The translations under genes were made by a program, and so were the position numbers. The notes under the pieces were generated by a model, which ran no database searches, was not told the origin of the DNA, and saw only the letters and a program-made list of their open reading frames with translations. A DNA stretch of 64,000 nucleotides from Desulfovibrionales bacterium (lineage in GTDB: Bacteria; Desulfobacterota; Desulfovibrionia; Desulfovibrionales; Desulfovibrionaceae): assembly GCA_030156255.1 (NCBI GenBank), contig JASGMV010000001.1:110935-174934 (forward strand). Reading direction: 5' to 3'. How positions within the stretch are numbered: position 1 is the stretch's first letter; every line of letters begins with the position of its first letter. This document shows positions 1-9,601 of this stretch, in pieces.

Positions 1-1
1 C

Positions 2-1342
2 CGCGGCCTGGACAATCTCATGCTTGCGCCGTCCTGCTCCTTGCTGCACACCCCCGTGGACCTGGAGACGGAAACCGGCCTGTCCGCGGACGTCAAAAGC
101 TGGATGGCTTTCGGCGCGCAAAAATGCCGGGAGCTGCGCATGCTCGCGGACGCCGCCTGCGGCGAAGACGTTTCCGCCTGGCTTGCGGAGAACCGGGCCG
201 CCTGGGAGTCCCGACGCCGGTCTCCGGCGCTGCGCCGCAAAGACGTGCGGGATCGGGCTGCGGCCATCGCGCCGGCGATGATGGAGCGGCCCAAGCCTTA
301 CGCCGAGCGTCAAAAAGCGCAGCAAGAACGGTTCGGCCTGCCACTGCTGCCCACCACCACCATCGGCTCCTTCCCGCAAACCGGAGAAATACGGACTGCG
401 CGACGCGATTTCAAGAACGGCGACATGGACGAAGCGGCCTACAAGAACGCCATGCAGCAGGTCATCCGGGACGTGGTTGACCGGCAGGAGACGCTGGGCT
501 TGGACGTGCTGGTGCACGGCGAGCCCGAGCGCAACGACATGGTCGAATACTTCGGCGAACAGATGGACGGCTTCTGCTTCACGCGCAACGGCTGGGTGCA
601 GAGCTACGGCTCACGCTGCGTCAAGCCGCCGGTCATCTACGGCGACGTGTCCCGGCCCAGGCCCATGACCGTCGAATGGAGCCGATACGCGCAATCCCTG
701 ACCCAAAAACCCATGAAAGGCATGCTCACCGGCCCGGTGACCATCCTCTGCTGGAGCTTCGTACGTGACGACCAACCTCGCTCCGAAACCTGCCGGCAGA
801 TCGCCCTCGCCGTCCGGGACGAGGTCGCGGACCTGGAGCAGGCCGGGCTGGGCATGATCCAGGTGGACGAGCCGGCCCTGCGCGAAGGCGCTCCCCTGCG
901 CAAGGGCGACTGGAGCGACTACTTTCGCTGGGCTGTGGATTGTTTCCGCCTGTCGGCCAACGGGGCCGCCGCGGAAACGCAAATGCACACCCACATGTGC
1001 TATAGCGAATTCAATGAAATCGTCGAGTGGATCGCGGCCATGGACGCCGACGTCATCAGCATCGAGGCCAGCCGCAGCCGCATGGAGCTTCTGGACGCCT
1101 TCCAGCGCTTCGCCTACCCCAACGAAATCGGCCCCGGCGTCTACGACATCCACAGCCCGCGCGTTCCGAGCGTCGAAGAGATGCTGGATTTGCTCCGGCG
1201 CGCGGCCAAAGTCATCCCGAAAGAGCGGCTGTGGGTCAACCCGGACTGCGGACTCAAGACCCGCGGTTGGGAGGAGGCCACGCAGTCCTTGAAAAACATG
1301 GTCCAGGCCACAGAACTCATGCGCCGGGAGTCCGGAGCCTGA
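2..1342 (+). CDS. metE: Cobalamin-independent methionine synthase, C-terminal part (5' end outside window)
   Basis: This is the last ~446 residues of 5-methyltetrahydropteroyltriglutamate-homocysteine methyltransferase, a cytosolic enzyme of about 760 residues that performs the final step of methionine synthesis without B12. The frame is open from base 2 and begins with [20 protein letters not shown], a conserved MetE stretch, so the start codon lies upstream of the window. The C-terminal catalytic barrel shows the [12 protein letters not shown] motif, the zinc-ligand region HTHMCYSEF and the last zinc cysteine in [10 protein letters not shown]. The internal ATG at position 20 is not a real start. 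Any regulation, such as a riboswitch, would lie off the left edge. Identification is very secure. Confidence 0.97.
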   Translation, partial: RGLDNLMLAPSCSLLHTPVDLETETGLSADVKSWMAFGAQKCRELRMLADAACGEDVSAWLAENRAAWESRRRSPALRRKDVRDRAAAIAPAMMERPKPYAERQKAQQERFGLPLLPTTTIGSFPQTGEIRTARRDFKNGDMDEAAYKNAMQQVIRDVVDRQETLGLDVLVHGEPERNDMVEYFGEQMDGFCFTRNGWVQSYGSRCVKPPVIYGDVSRPRPMTVEWSRYAQSLTQKPMKGMLTGPVTILCWSFVRDDQPRSETCRQIALAVRDEVADLEQAGLGMIQVDEPALREGAPLRKGDWSDYFRWAVDCFRLSANGAAAETQMHTHMCYSEFNEIVEWIAAMDADVISIEASRSRMELLDAFQRFAYPNEIGPGVYDIHSPRVPSVEEMLDLLRRAAKVIPKERLWVNPDCGLKTRGWEEATQSLKNMVQATELMRRESGA

Positions 1343-1356
1343 CCGAGGCGATCATT

Positions 1357-1680
1357 ATGGACTATTACCAGAGGAAAGCCCAAGTCGAGGCCATGATCCA
1401 CCAAGCGCAGCCCCCCCGGGAAGTCACGCGCTATTTCCTGGTGATCAAAGAGGTTTTCGCCCACAACCGGGCGGACTTGGCGCTAACCCTCTGCGACGCC
1501 TTTGTCCTGTCCCGGCGCACGCCGGGACAGGACGCGGGCGAACGCGCCGCGCCGGACCATGACGGCGGCGCCGAACGCAACGTCCTGGAGGCCATCCGCG
1601 TCGCGCTGGCCTGCAGCCACATCCCCCCCGGGCAGACCGTCCAACTCGCCGTGGCCTGGATCCACTTCAGCCGATCCTGA
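1357..1680 (+). CDS. Hypothetical protein, 107 aa
   Basis: I do not recognise this protein. It starts with MDYYQRKAQVEAMIHQAQPP at an ATG preceded by GAGG (1345-1348), 14 bases after the metE stop, so it may be co-transcribed with metE. The sequence looks soluble and probably mainly helical, with an acidic middle (DAGERAAPDHDGGAE), and has no signal peptide, membrane segment or metal-binding cluster. Codon usage has the same GC-rich third positions as its neighbours, which supports a real gene. No function is assigned. Confidence 0.55.
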   Translation: MDYYQRKAQVEAMIHQAQPPREVTRYFLVIKEVFAHNRADLALTLCDAFVLSRRTPGQDAGERAAPDHDGGAERNVLEAIRVALACSHIPPGQTVQLAVAWIHFSRS

Positions 1681-1920
1681 CGGCGAAGCTCCCGAGCAGG
1701 CAAGAGAAAAGGCCGCAACGCCGGTCTCGCGAGGACCGTCCGGCAACCCGGCCTGCGCTCGTCTTCTTTTTCCCGAACATGCTCCCTCCTCTGGAGCCCC
1801 ACGCCCGAACTGCGTCTCGCATTTCAGGCGTATTCGTGGCGAAAACCACGATGTTCTCCCCTGCCTCCCCGGTTCTCATCAAACCAAACCAACGGATATG
1901 TCACTGCGTCGACGCATTTA

Positions 1921-1949
1921 TTGACTATGATTTTCATTTTCATTATCCT
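1921..1949 (+). promoter_or_regulatory. Sigma70-like promoter with a Fur-box-like sequence in its spacer
   Basis: TTGACT (1921-1926) and TATCCT (1944-1949) are separated by exactly 17 bases. The complement of 1929-1947 reads GATAATGAAAATGAAAATC, which matches the classical 19-bp Fur box at 15 of 19 positions and is three GATAAT-like hexamers in a row. A Fur dimer bound here would cover the promoter, the usual geometry of iron repression. The surrounding 250 bases are much more AT-rich than the genes. The first downstream candidates are the small frame at 1977 and the HD-GYP gene at 2250. Confidence 0.55.
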
Positions 1950-1976
1950 GCCGATAAAAATTCAAAAGGCGAAAAA

Positions 1977-2219
1977 ATGAAGCCTTCTCGAATCGTCTCC
2001 GATCTGGAGCCCCTGCTGTCCGTCCGGCGCTCCGCGGCCCCTGCGCAGAGCCGCCGTATTGCAGCATATACATCAAATATGCAACCAGCAGGCAAAATAC
2101 GCGCCAACAGTTTTATCCCCATGAAACAATCGATTGGTCCCTGGTCCGCTTCCATTGACATCCGGGGAGCATGCCACGCAGCTCCCTCGTTGAGACTGGC
2201 GGTTCACTATTACATATGA
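1977..2219 (+). CDS. Possible small protein, 80 aa, between the Fur-like promoter and the HD-GYP gene
   Basis: An open frame starts at an ATG preceded by AAAAGGCG, 28 bases after the putative -10 box, and ends 30 bases before the HD-GYP start. The product is basic at its N-terminus (MKPSRIVSDLEPLLSVRRSA) and resembles nothing I know. No signal peptide or membrane helix is evident. Its position directly behind a Fur-like promoter is the main reason to list it. The stretch could equally be a long 5' leader or a small RNA, and the codon pattern is not decisive. Confidence 0.3.
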   Translation: MKPSRIVSDLEPLLSVRRSAAPAQSRRIAAYTSNMQPAGKIRANSFIPMKQSIGPWSASIDIRGACHAAPSLRLAVHYYI

Positions 2220-2249
2220 AACACCCTTATATCTCCGGAGGAGAACATC

Positions 2250-2954
2250 GTGACTTTTCAGGGAGCCTTGGCCGGCGCCAGCCGCCTCCGCGATGACGTT
2301 GTCATCGTCAACACCGTCCTGCACGAATTCGCCGAGACCCTCGGCGAGGCGGTGGACGCCAAGGACGGGCACACTTGGCGTCATTCCGAAGAAGTGGCCC
2401 TCGTGTCCCGCGCCCTGGCGCTGGCGTTGCGCTTAAGCCCGGTGGAGGCGGACGTCATCCACGTGGCCGGGCATCTCCACGACGTGGGCAAGATCGGGGT
2501 CCCGGACGCGGTGCTGCTGAAGCCGGGTCCTCTCACCGACGAGGAATGGCTTCTGATGCGTCGTCATCCGGTCATCGGGGCCGACATCGTTCGTCCGGTG
2601 CGCTCCCTGCGGGAGTGCGGCGTCCTGGAGATGATCCTCCACCATCATGAACGCTTTGACGGACGCGGCTATCCCGACGGGCTGCGGGGCGACGACATCC
2701 CTCTGGGAGCGAGGATCATCGCCGTGGCCGACAGCATCTCGGCCATGCTCCAAAAACGGCCGTATCGGCGGAACATCAGTTTCGCCAAGGCGCAGCAGGA
2801 AATCCTCGACAACGCCGGCGCCCAGTTCGATCCGCAGGTGGTGGAGGCTTTTTACGACATCCGCCGGAGCGTCCAACAGACCATTCGCAACTGCAACGCC
2901 GACGACCCCGGGCTCCCCACCCGAAAGCTTCACGCCAACCCCGGCTTGCTTTGA
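2250..2954 (+). CDS. HD-GYP domain c-di-GMP phosphodiesterase (single domain)
   Basis: This 234-residue cytosolic protein consists almost entirely of an HD-GYP domain, which hydrolyses cyclic di-GMP using a bimetal centre. Visible motifs are HLHDVGKIG (HD pair near residues 74-77), the metal-site histidines in HHHERFDGRGYP and the GYP signature near residue 139, followed by ARIIAVADSISAM. There is no receiver or sensor domain, only about 30 N-terminal residues ahead of the domain. The start is a GTG at 2250 with a strong GGAGGAG Shine-Dalgarno at 2237-2243. A promoter with a Fur-like box lies 300 bases upstream, so expression may respond to iron. Confidence 0.9.
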   Translation: MTFQGALAGASRLRDDVVIVNTVLHEFAETLGEAVDAKDGHTWRHSEEVALVSRALALALRLSPVEADVIHVAGHLHDVGKIGVPDAVLLKPGPLTDEEWLLMRRHPVIGADIVRPVRSLRECGVLEMILHHHERFDGRGYPDGLRGDDIPLGARIIAVADSISAMLQKRPYRRNISFAKAQQEILDNAGAQFDPQVVEAFYDIRRSVQQTIRNCNADDPGLPTRKLHANPGLL

Positions 2955-3023
2955 GCCGCAGAACCCCTATACTGGGCGGGTCGACGATTCATTGTACACC
3001 CCAACCAAAAGAAAGGAGCGACT

Positions 3024-3533
3024 ATGGACGCCATAGAAGCCATTATGACACGGCGCAGCATCCGCAGCTATACGGAAGAGCCCATCACAGAAGATCAAAT
3101 TCGCGCACTGCTCGAAGCGGCCATGATGGCCCCCAGCGCAGGCAACGGCCAACCCTGGCAGTTCCTCGTCATCCAGGACAAGGAAACGCTGGCCAAGGTC
3201 AAGGACGCCAACCCGCACGCCGCCATGGCGGCCCAGGCGCCCCTGGCGGTGCTGGTCTGCGGAGACACGACCAAAGAAAAATCGCCGGGCTACTGGGTTC
3301 AGGACTGCTCCGCCGCGACCGAAAACATGCTCCTGGCGGCCCACGCCATGGGACTCGGCGCTGTCTGGACGGGCATCCACACCAAGGCCGACAGGGAAAA
3401 AGGCTTCCGCGAACTCTTCCAGCTGCCGGACCACATCATGCCTCTCAGCCTGGTGATCGTGGGGCATTCGGCCAAGCAGCCGGAATCCTCGAGCCGGTTC
3501 AACCCGGAGAGAGTCCACTACGAACGCTGGTAA
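3024..3533 (+). CDS. Nitroreductase family flavoprotein
   Basis: This is a 169-residue FMN-dependent oxidoreductase of the nitroreductase superfamily, which uses NAD(P)H to reduce nitro, quinone or related substrates and acts as a cytosolic dimer. The N-terminal RRSIRSYTEEPI is the conserved phosphate/FMN-binding segment, APSAGNGQPWQFLVI is the second signature, and GLGAVWTGIH lies in the expected C-terminal position. The length is typical of the short subfamily. The ATG at 3024 is preceded by AAAGGAGCGACT. It stands alone between the HD-GYP gene and a sensor kinase. The physiological substrate cannot be read from sequence. Confidence 0.9.
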   Translation: MDAIEAIMTRRSIRSYTEEPITEDQIRALLEAAMMAPSAGNGQPWQFLVIQDKETLAKVKDANPHAAMAAQAPLAVLVCGDTTKEKSPGYWVQDCSAATENMLLAAHAMGLGAVWTGIHTKADREKGFRELFQLPDHIMPLSLVIVGHSAKQPESSSRFNPERVHYERW

Positions 3534-3629
3534 TCGCGCCCGATTTCCTGAATTCGCTTGACGCGGAGGCCTCGAAGATACACTTCATAAAGGCTTCCGC
3601 CGCCAAGAGGTGGAAGCGCCGCGACCACC

Positions 3630-6452
3630 ATGCGCAACCCGAACGAAAACGATCCGACCGTATTCGGCCCCTTGCAGGAAGACGCCTGGCTGTCCCTGGA
3701 GCGCCAGGCGGACTTGCTCGCAAGCCTGCTGAAGTGCGCCGGCGGCATGGCCGCCGCCATAAGCGCCGACTATCGGTTCATCTTCTGCAATCAACCTTAT
3801 CAAAACATCTCCCGGGAACTGCTGGGGGCGACTGTCGCCCCCGGCGCCTTCCTGGATGAAGTCCTGGCCCACGATCCCGAGGAGTTGCAGACCTCGCGGG
3901 AGCTGTGGCGCCGATCCCTGGCCGGAGAGCGGTTCACGGCCTTGCGCCAGTTCGGCCGGGGAGAAGGCCGGCGCTTTTTCGAAATCCACAGCTGCCCGGT
4001 CCTGGACCGGGCGGGGCGCCGCTATGGCGCGGTCCAGTCCCTGCGGGAGGCGACACAACGCGAAAAGGCCCGCCAGAGCCTGGAGGAGAGCGAACGGGAA
4101 TTCCGGCGCATGTTCTACGAGTCGCCCATCGGGGCGGCCAAGGTCCACCCCACGAAATTCATCTTCCTGGAGGTCAACAGCTCCCTGTGCGAGCTGACCG
4201 GCTACTCCCGCGACGAGTTGCTCGGACGCCCCTTCACGGACATCACCCATCCGGAGGACTTGGCCCAAGATGTGGAGCTGGCGACCAAAGTCCAGACCGG
4301 CGAACTCGAAGAGTACAATTTGGAAAAGCGCTATCTGCGCAAGGATGGCGAGACGATCTGGGTCAAACTCTGGGTCAAGCTCATTCGCGACAGCAAAGGG
4401 ACGCCGCTCTACTTCCTTCCCCTGGTTGAAAACATCGACGAGCTCAAGCGCGCCCAAGAAGCGCTGCGCCAACGGCAACACCGGCTGGAGCGCATGGTCC
4501 TGGACCGCACCCAGGAGTTGGAGATCAGCCAAGCCGTCCACCACTCCATCATCCGCGAATTTCCCAACGGCTCGTTGCTGCTGTTCGACCGCGACCTGCG
4601 CTTCATTCTGGCCGGCGGCAGCATGTTGGTGCTCGACGAAAAGCAACTGGTCGGCAAGACGCTGCTCGAAACCTTCGGCCCGGAGGCTTCCGCCAAACTG
4701 GAGCCGGCGTTCAGGGGCGCCTTGGAAGGCCGCAGCAGCCAATTCGAACTCGTCTGGGGACGGGAGATCTTCGACATCAACGTCTCGCCGGTGCGCTGCA
4801 CGGACGGCAGAATCCTCTGGGGCCTGGCCATGAGCCAGATCGTCACGGAGAAACGGCGCATCGAATGCGACCTACGGCGTTCGATGCTCCAGGCCGGCGA
4901 CAACCTGCGCCAGTTGGTGGCCACGATCGAAGCCATGACCGACGGCGTCGTCATTTACCGGCCGAACGCCTCCATCTCGCGCATCAACTCCGCTGCGGCG
5001 CGCATGCTGCGCGTCAGTCCCGAAGAGTTGGACGCCACCATCTACGAGCGGCCCAGGCGCTACCACTTTCTGGACCCGGATCGCAACGCCCTGCCCGTGG
5101 TGGAGTTTCCCGCGGTCCGCGCCCTGAACGGGGAGACCGTGCGCAACCTCAAGCTCGTTCTGCGCAGGGAGGGGGCCGAGGACCAATGGCTGCAAGTAGG
5201 CGCGGCCCCCATCTGCGGCGAAGAGGGGGAAATCATCGGCGCCGTGCTCACGCTGTCCGATATTACGGCGTCCAAAAATCTGGAGGCCGAATTGGTCCGG
5301 GCCAAGGTGCAGGCCGAGGCGGCCAACAAGGCCAAAAGCGAATTTTTGGCCGGCATGAGCCACGAAATCCGCACGCCGCTCAACGGCATGCTCGGCATGA
5401 ACGAATTGGCCTTCAAACGCGCGAGCGACCCCAAGGCCCGGGAGTACCTCCAGATGTCCCGCCAATCCGGCCAGCATCTGCTGGACATCATCAACGACGT
5501 CCTGGATCTTTCCCGCATCGAGGCCGGCCGTTTCGAACTCAAACCCGAGGACTTCAAGCTCGACGACGAACTCGCCGAGACCCTCAAGGCCTTGCGCATC
5601 GGCCTGAGAGGGAAAAACCTGGTGCTCACCCAGAGCATCGAACCGGACACCCCGCGGCTTCTGCACGGCGACTGGGGACGGCTGCGGCAGGTGCTTTTCA
5701 ATCTGGTGGGCAACGCCATCAAATACACGGATCAGGGAGAAGTGCACATCAACGTCGGCGCCGAAGGCCTGAAGGACGGCGAGGCCATCCTTCACTTCGA
5801 AATCAGGGACACCGGCATAGGCATCCCTCCGGACAAGATCCCGCGCATTTTCGACAGCTTCTATCAGGAAGGCTGCTCGGCCCACAAGAAGTTCGGCGGC
5901 GCCGGCCTGGGGTTGACCATCTCTCGCGAGATCGTCCAGCGCATGGGCGGAAAAATCTGGGTGCAAAGCCAACCCGGCCAGGGCAGCGTCTTTCACTTCA
6001 CCATGCGCTTCGCGCTGGGCAGCTGCGGGCAACCCGAAGCGCAATACGTCGAGCAGGAGGCGCGCCGGGCCCCCAGCCTGCGCATTCTGGTGGCCGAAGA
6101 CAACCGCGTGAACCAGATCATCATCACGGATTTCCTCCAGGAACAGGGCCATACGGTGGAAATCGCCGCCACCGGCCTGCGGGCTCTGGCCCATCTCGCC
6201 AAAACCCCCTTCGACCTCGTGCTCATGGACGTCGGGATGCCCGACGTAGACGGCCTAGAAGCCACTCGCCGCATTCGTAGCGGGGAGTCGAACCCGCTCA
6301 ACCCCTCGATTCCCATCGTCGCCTTCACGGCGCACGCCCTTAGGGGCGACCGGGAGCGCTGCCTGGAGGCCGGCATGGACGCGTATCTGTCCAAGCCCGT
6401 GGACATGGACCGGCTCCTGGCCCTTATCGACAGCCTTTTTCCTGCTTCCTGA
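3630..6452 (+). CDS. Multi-PAS hybrid histidine kinase with C-terminal receiver
   Basis: This 940-residue signal-transduction kinase has no evident transmembrane helix and is probably cytosolic. Four PAS-like modules occupy roughly residues 35-140, 155-280, 305-410 and 430-550. The dimerization/phosphoacceptor domain has FLAGMSHEIRTPLNGMLGM with the phosphorylated His near 577. The ATPase domain shows the N box (NLVGNAIKYTD), the G1 box (DTGIGIP) and the G2 box (GGAGLGLTI). The receiver starts at RILVAEDN near residue 817, with the acceptor Asp in LVLMDVGMPD and the Lys in LSKPVD. There is no Hpt domain, so phosphotransfer would need a separate protein. No partner gene is adjacent, so it is an orphan here. 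Confidence 0.93.
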   Translation: MRNPNENDPTVFGPLQEDAWLSLERQADLLASLLKCAGGMAAAISADYRFIFCNQPYQNISRELLGATVAPGAFLDEVLAHDPEELQTSRELWRRSLAGERFTALRQFGRGEGRRFFEIHSCPVLDRAGRRYGAVQSLREATQREKARQSLEESEREFRRMFYESPIGAAKVHPTKFIFLEVNSSLCELTGYSRDELLGRPFTDITHPEDLAQDVELATKVQTGELEEYNLEKRYLRKDGETIWVKLWVKLIRDSKGTPLYFLPLVENIDELKRAQEALRQRQHRLERMVLDRTQELEISQAVHHSIIREFPNGSLLLFDRDLRFILAGGSMLVLDEKQLVGKTLLETFGPEASAKLEPAFRGALEGRSSQFELVWGREIFDINVSPVRCTDGRILWGLAMSQIVTEKRRIECDLRRSMLQAGDNLRQLVATIEAMTDGVVIYRPNASISRINSAAARMLRVSPEELDATIYERPRRYHFLDPDRNALPVVEFPAVRALNGETVRNLKLVLRREGAEDQWLQVGAAPICGEEGEIIGAVLTLSDITASKNLEAELVRAKVQAEAANKAKSEFLAGMSHEIRTPLNGMLGMNELAFKRASDPKAREYLQMSRQSGQHLLDIINDVLDLSRIEAGRFELKPEDFKLDDELAETLKALRIGLRGKNLVLTQSIEPDTPRLLHGDWGRLRQVLFNLVGNAIKYTDQGEVHINVGAEGLKDGEAILHFEIRDTGIGIPPDKIPRIFDSFYQEGCSAHKKFGGAGLGLTISREIVQRMGGKIWVQSQPGQGSVFHFTMRFALGSCGQPEAQYVEQEARRAPSLRILVAEDNRVNQIIITDFLQEQGHTVEIAATGLRALAHLAKTPFDLVLMDVGMPDVDGLEATRRIRSGESNPLNPSIPIVAFTAHALRGDRERCLEAGMDAYLSKPVDMDRLLALIDSLFPAS

Positions 6453-6567
6453 TCCGTGCGGAGCATGGTTTCCGCGGGTGTCCTTGACTCGTGGCATGCT
6501 TTACGGCAACTTCTCACCAGCAGACGAAAGCTCTCCTTTTTTTCACCTCAACGACATGGATGGCGCT

Positions 6568-7701
6568 ATGGATACGAGCCTTGCCCGATCCGGCCGCCGG
6601 CGTATCGCCGGAAGGACTCTGTTCTCCCTGTTGTTGGTCCTCGCCGCGGTTTCGACAGCCCAAGCCAGGACCGTGACGGACGCCATGGGCCGGGCCGTGG
6701 ACATCCCCGACAAGGTCGACCGGGTGATATGCTCCGGCCCGGGCTGCCTGCGGCTGCTTTGCTATCTCCAGGCGCAAGGCATGGCCGTGGCCGTGGACGA
6801 CGCGGAGACCAGAAAACGCTTTCTCGACGCCAGACCCTATGCGCTCGCCAACCCGCAGTTCAAAAAAATGGATACGTTCGGGGAGTTTCGCGGACACGAC
6901 AATCCCGAACTGATCCTGAGCCTGTCGCCGCAGCCCCAGGTTATCTTCAAGACGTACGGGGCCATGGGCCATGACCCCGTGGAGCTGCAGCAAAAAACGG
7001 GCGTCCCCGTGGTTTCTCTGGATTACGGCGATCTGGGCGAGCGTCGCGACGCCTTCTACAACTCCCTGCGCCTCATGGCCGACGTGATCGGCAAGGCGAA
7101 ACGGGCGGAGGAAGTCACCGCCTTTTTCGACGCAGGCGTCAAAGACCTTGCATCCCGAACCGCGGACATCCCCGCCGACCAACGGCCCACGGTTTTTGTG
7201 GGCGGCGTGGCCCACAGAGGCCCCCACGGTTTCCAGTCCACGGAGCCCGGCTACCCCCCCTTCTCTTTCGTCAACGTGCGCAACCTCGCCTACGAGGAGG
7301 GCATGAGCAAGGGCCAGTTGCAACACTCCGACGCGGCCAAGGAGAAGATCGTGGAGTGGGATCCCGACGTCCTGTTCCTGGACCTCTCCACCCTGCAAAT
7401 GGGCGCGGACGCCGGCGGGTTGTACGAACTGCGCACCGACCCGGCCTACCGCTCCCTCACGGCCGTGCGCCAGGGCAACGTCTACGGACTGCTGCCCTAC
7501 AATTGGTACACGGCCAATTACGGCTCGGTGCTGGCCAACGCCTGGTTCATCGGAAAGACGGTCTATCCGGACCGCTTCAAGGACACCGATCCCGAAGCCG
7601 AGGCGGACCGAATCTACACGTTCCTGGTGGGCGAACCCGTGTTCAGGCAAATGGACGCCTTGTTCTCCAATCTGGCCTTCACCAAGGTTCCCATGCAGTA
7701 G
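6568..7701 (+). CDS. Periplasmic substrate-binding protein of a BtuF/FepB-type ABC importer
   Basis: This 377-residue exported protein has a signal peptide (RSGRRRIAGRTLFSLLLVLA, cleavage after AQA) and then the class III binding-protein fold beginning RTVTDAMGRAVDIPDKVDRV. Such proteins deliver iron-siderophore, haem, cobalamin or molybdate to a FecCD-type permease. An in-frame ATG at 6556 and a GTG at 6478 are alternatives. The ATG at 6568 places the Arg-rich region and hydrophobic core normally, although the ribosome binding site is weak. The permease starts two bases after the stop. The FmdE gene at the end of the operon suggests metal or oxyanion delivery, but the ligand cannot be deduced. 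Confidence 0.85.
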   Translation: MDTSLARSGRRRIAGRTLFSLLLVLAAVSTAQARTVTDAMGRAVDIPDKVDRVICSGPGCLRLLCYLQAQGMAVAVDDAETRKRFLDARPYALANPQFKKMDTFGEFRGHDNPELILSLSPQPQVIFKTYGAMGHDPVELQQKTGVPVVSLDYGDLGERRDAFYNSLRLMADVIGKAKRAEEVTAFFDAGVKDLASRTADIPADQRPTVFVGGVAHRGPHGFQSTEPGYPPFSFVNVRNLAYEEGMSKGQLQHSDAAKEKIVEWDPDVLFLDLSTLQMGADAGGLYELRTDPAYRSLTAVRQGNVYGLLPYNWYTANYGSVLANAWFIGKTVYPDRFKDTDPEAEADRIYTFLVGEPVFRQMDALFSNLAFTKVPMQ

Positions 7702-7702
7702 C

Positions 7703-8773
7703 ATGCACTTCGCCAACGGAGAGGTCCCGGCCGAGTATCGGCGCTACATCGGGCTCAAGGTCCTGTTCATCGCGGCCGTGGCCGCGGCCCTGGCCCTGTG
7801 CCTGGCCGTATCCATCTCCCTCGGCGCGGCGGACGTGCCTCTCAAGGAGGTGGTCCGCAGCCTGTTGGGCTACGGCGCAACGCGGCGCTTCGAGCTGATC
7901 ATCTGGTCCATTCGCCTGCCGCAGGCCTTGACCGCCGTCACGGCCGGAGCGGGATTGGCTGCGGCCGGAGCGGCCATGCAGTCCATTCTGCGCAATCCAC
8001 TGGGCTCGCCCTTTACCCTGGGCGTCTCCCACGCAGCGGCCTTTGGCGCGGCCTTTTCGGTCATGGTCCTGGGCGGGGGCGTCATGGGCTCCTCCAACGT
8101 GGGCGCCGTCAGCATCACCAGCCCCTACGCGACCACGGCCGCGGCCTTCGCCGCCAGCCTGCTGGCCGCCGGCGTCATCATCATGGTCTCCCGCACGCGC
8201 GGCGCCACTCCCGAGGTCATGGTCCTCACCGGCGTGGCCCTGGGGGCCCTGTTCACGGCCGGAACCATGTTTCTCCAGTTTTTCGCGGACGACGTGCAGC
8301 TTGCGGCCATGGTCTTCTGGACCTTCGGCGACACGGCCCGCGCCTCCTGGCCGGAGCTGGCCGTGGCCGCCGCGGTCACCGCAGCCGGCTGCGTCTATTT
8401 CATGCTCCACGCCTGGAGCTACAACGCCATCGACGCCGGCGACGAGACGGCCAAAGGTTTGGGCGTGCGCGTGGAGCGGGTCCGCGTCACGGGAATGCTC
8501 GTCGCGTCCCTGGTCACGGCCGTGATCATCGCCTTTCTGGGCGTCATCGGCTTTGTCGGCCTGGTGGTCCCGCACATGGTCCGCCGGGTTATCGGTTCGG
8601 ACCACCGTTTTCTCCTCCCGGCGTCGATCCTGACGGGCGGGTTGCTGCTGCTGGCCTCGGACACCGCGGCCCGGCTCATTCTGGCGCCGCACGTACTGCC
8701 CGTGTCCGTGATCACGGCGTTCATGGGCGCGCCCGTGTTCATCTACCTCATCGTCCGGGGGGGACGCCGATGA
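7703..8773 (+). CDS. FecCD/BtuC-family ABC transporter permease
   Basis: This 356-residue integral membrane protein of the FecCD family has about ten transmembrane helices and forms the inner-membrane channel for the importer. Family hallmarks include IRLPQALTAVTAGAGLAAAG near the N-terminus, LRNPLGSPFTLGVSHAAAFGA, and near the end VVPHMVRRVIGSDHRFLLPA, which carries the loop that contacts the ATPase. It starts at an ATG one base after the stop of the binding-protein gene and its TGA overlaps the ATG of the ATPase gene (ATGA), so the three genes are translationally coupled. Substrate class is as uncertain as for the binding protein. Confidence 0.93.
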   Translation: MHFANGEVPAEYRRYIGLKVLFIAAVAAALALCLAVSISLGAADVPLKEVVRSLLGYGATRRFELIIWSIRLPQALTAVTAGAGLAAAGAAMQSILRNPLGSPFTLGVSHAAAFGAAFSVMVLGGGVMGSSNVGAVSITSPYATTAAAFAASLLAAGVIIMVSRTRGATPEVMVLTGVALGALFTAGTMFLQFFADDVQLAAMVFWTFGDTARASWPELAVAAAVTAAGCVYFMLHAWSYNAIDAGDETAKGLGVRVERVRVTGMLVASLVTAVIIAFLGVIGFVGLVVPHMVRRVIGSDHRFLLPASILTGGLLLLASDTAARLILAPHVLPVSVITAFMGAPVFIYLIVRGGRR

Positions 8774-9525
8774 TCCTGGACGTGGACGGCGTGGTCTTCG
8801 CCTACAACAGCCATCCGGTGCTCCGGAACATGAGCTTCCAGGTCCGGGCCGGCGAACTGCTGGCCATTCTAGGCCCCAACGGCGTGGGCAAAACCACGCT
8901 GCTCAAGTGCGTCAACGCCATCCATCGGCCCCGCGGCGGCGCGGTCCGGGTGGAGGGTCGCGATCTTTTGCGCATGGCACCGGCCGAGATATCCCTCGCC
9001 GTAGGATACGTGCCCCAGCGCAGCGAACCGGCAAGGCTGACGGTCTTCGACGCCGTGCTCATGGGCCGCAAACCGCACATTCGTTGGAGGACGTCACCAC
9101 GCGACCTGTCCATCGTGGACGCCGCGCTCAAGCATCTCGGCCTGAAGCCACTCTCGCTGCGCTCCATCGACACCCTCTCCGGCGGCGAGCTGCAAAAGGT
9201 GGCCATCGCCCGGGCTCTTGTCCAGGAACCCCGCCTGCTGCTGCTGGACGAACCCACCAGCTCCCTGGACCTCAAAAACCAGATGGACATCCTGTCGCTG
9301 GTCCGGCGGGTGGTGGACGAGCACGCCATGGCAGCGGTCATGACCATGCACGACCTTAATGCGGCCTTGCGCTTCGCCCACAAATTTCTTTTTCTCAAGG
9401 ACGGCGCCATCTACGCCGCCGGAGACTGCAAGGACGTGACCGCGGAGATGGTCGAGGAGGTCTACGGACTCCCCGTGGAGATTCATCAAATCAACGGTCG
9501 GCCCATGGTGGCGCCGCTGGCCTGA
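8770..9525 (+). CDS. ATP-binding subunit of the FecCD-type importer
   Basis: This 251-residue ABC ATPase is the FecE/BtuD-type partner of the permease just upstream. Motifs seen are Walker A GPNGVGKTTLLK, the Q loop in VPQRSEPARLTVFDAVLMGR, the signature LSGGELQKVAIARAL, Walker B LLLLDEPTSSLD and the switch His in MTMHDLNAALRFA. The start ATG overlaps the permease stop by four bases. The C-terminal extension (PVEIHQINGRPMVAPL) resembles that of other iron/cobalamin/molybdate-type ATPases. The next gene, fmdE-like, begins 76 bases downstream with its own strong ribosome binding site and is probably in the same transcript. Confidence 0.94.
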   Translation: MILDVDGVVFAYNSHPVLRNMSFQVRAGELLAILGPNGVGKTTLLKCVNAIHRPRGGAVRVEGRDLLRMAPAEISLAVGYVPQRSEPARLTVFDAVLMGRKPHIRWRTSPRDLSIVDAALKHLGLKPLSLRSIDTLSGGELQKVAIARALVQEPRLLLLDEPTSSLDLKNQMDILSLVRRVVDEHAMAAVMTMHDLNAALRFAHKFLFLKDGAIYAAGDCKDVTAEMVEEVYGLPVEIHQINGRPMVAPLA

Positions 9526-9601
9526 TAAATTTTGAGACGCCGGCGCCGCATTCGTCCAGATGAATATACGGCGCGGCGAAACGTCAAACCCAGGAGGCCT
9601 C

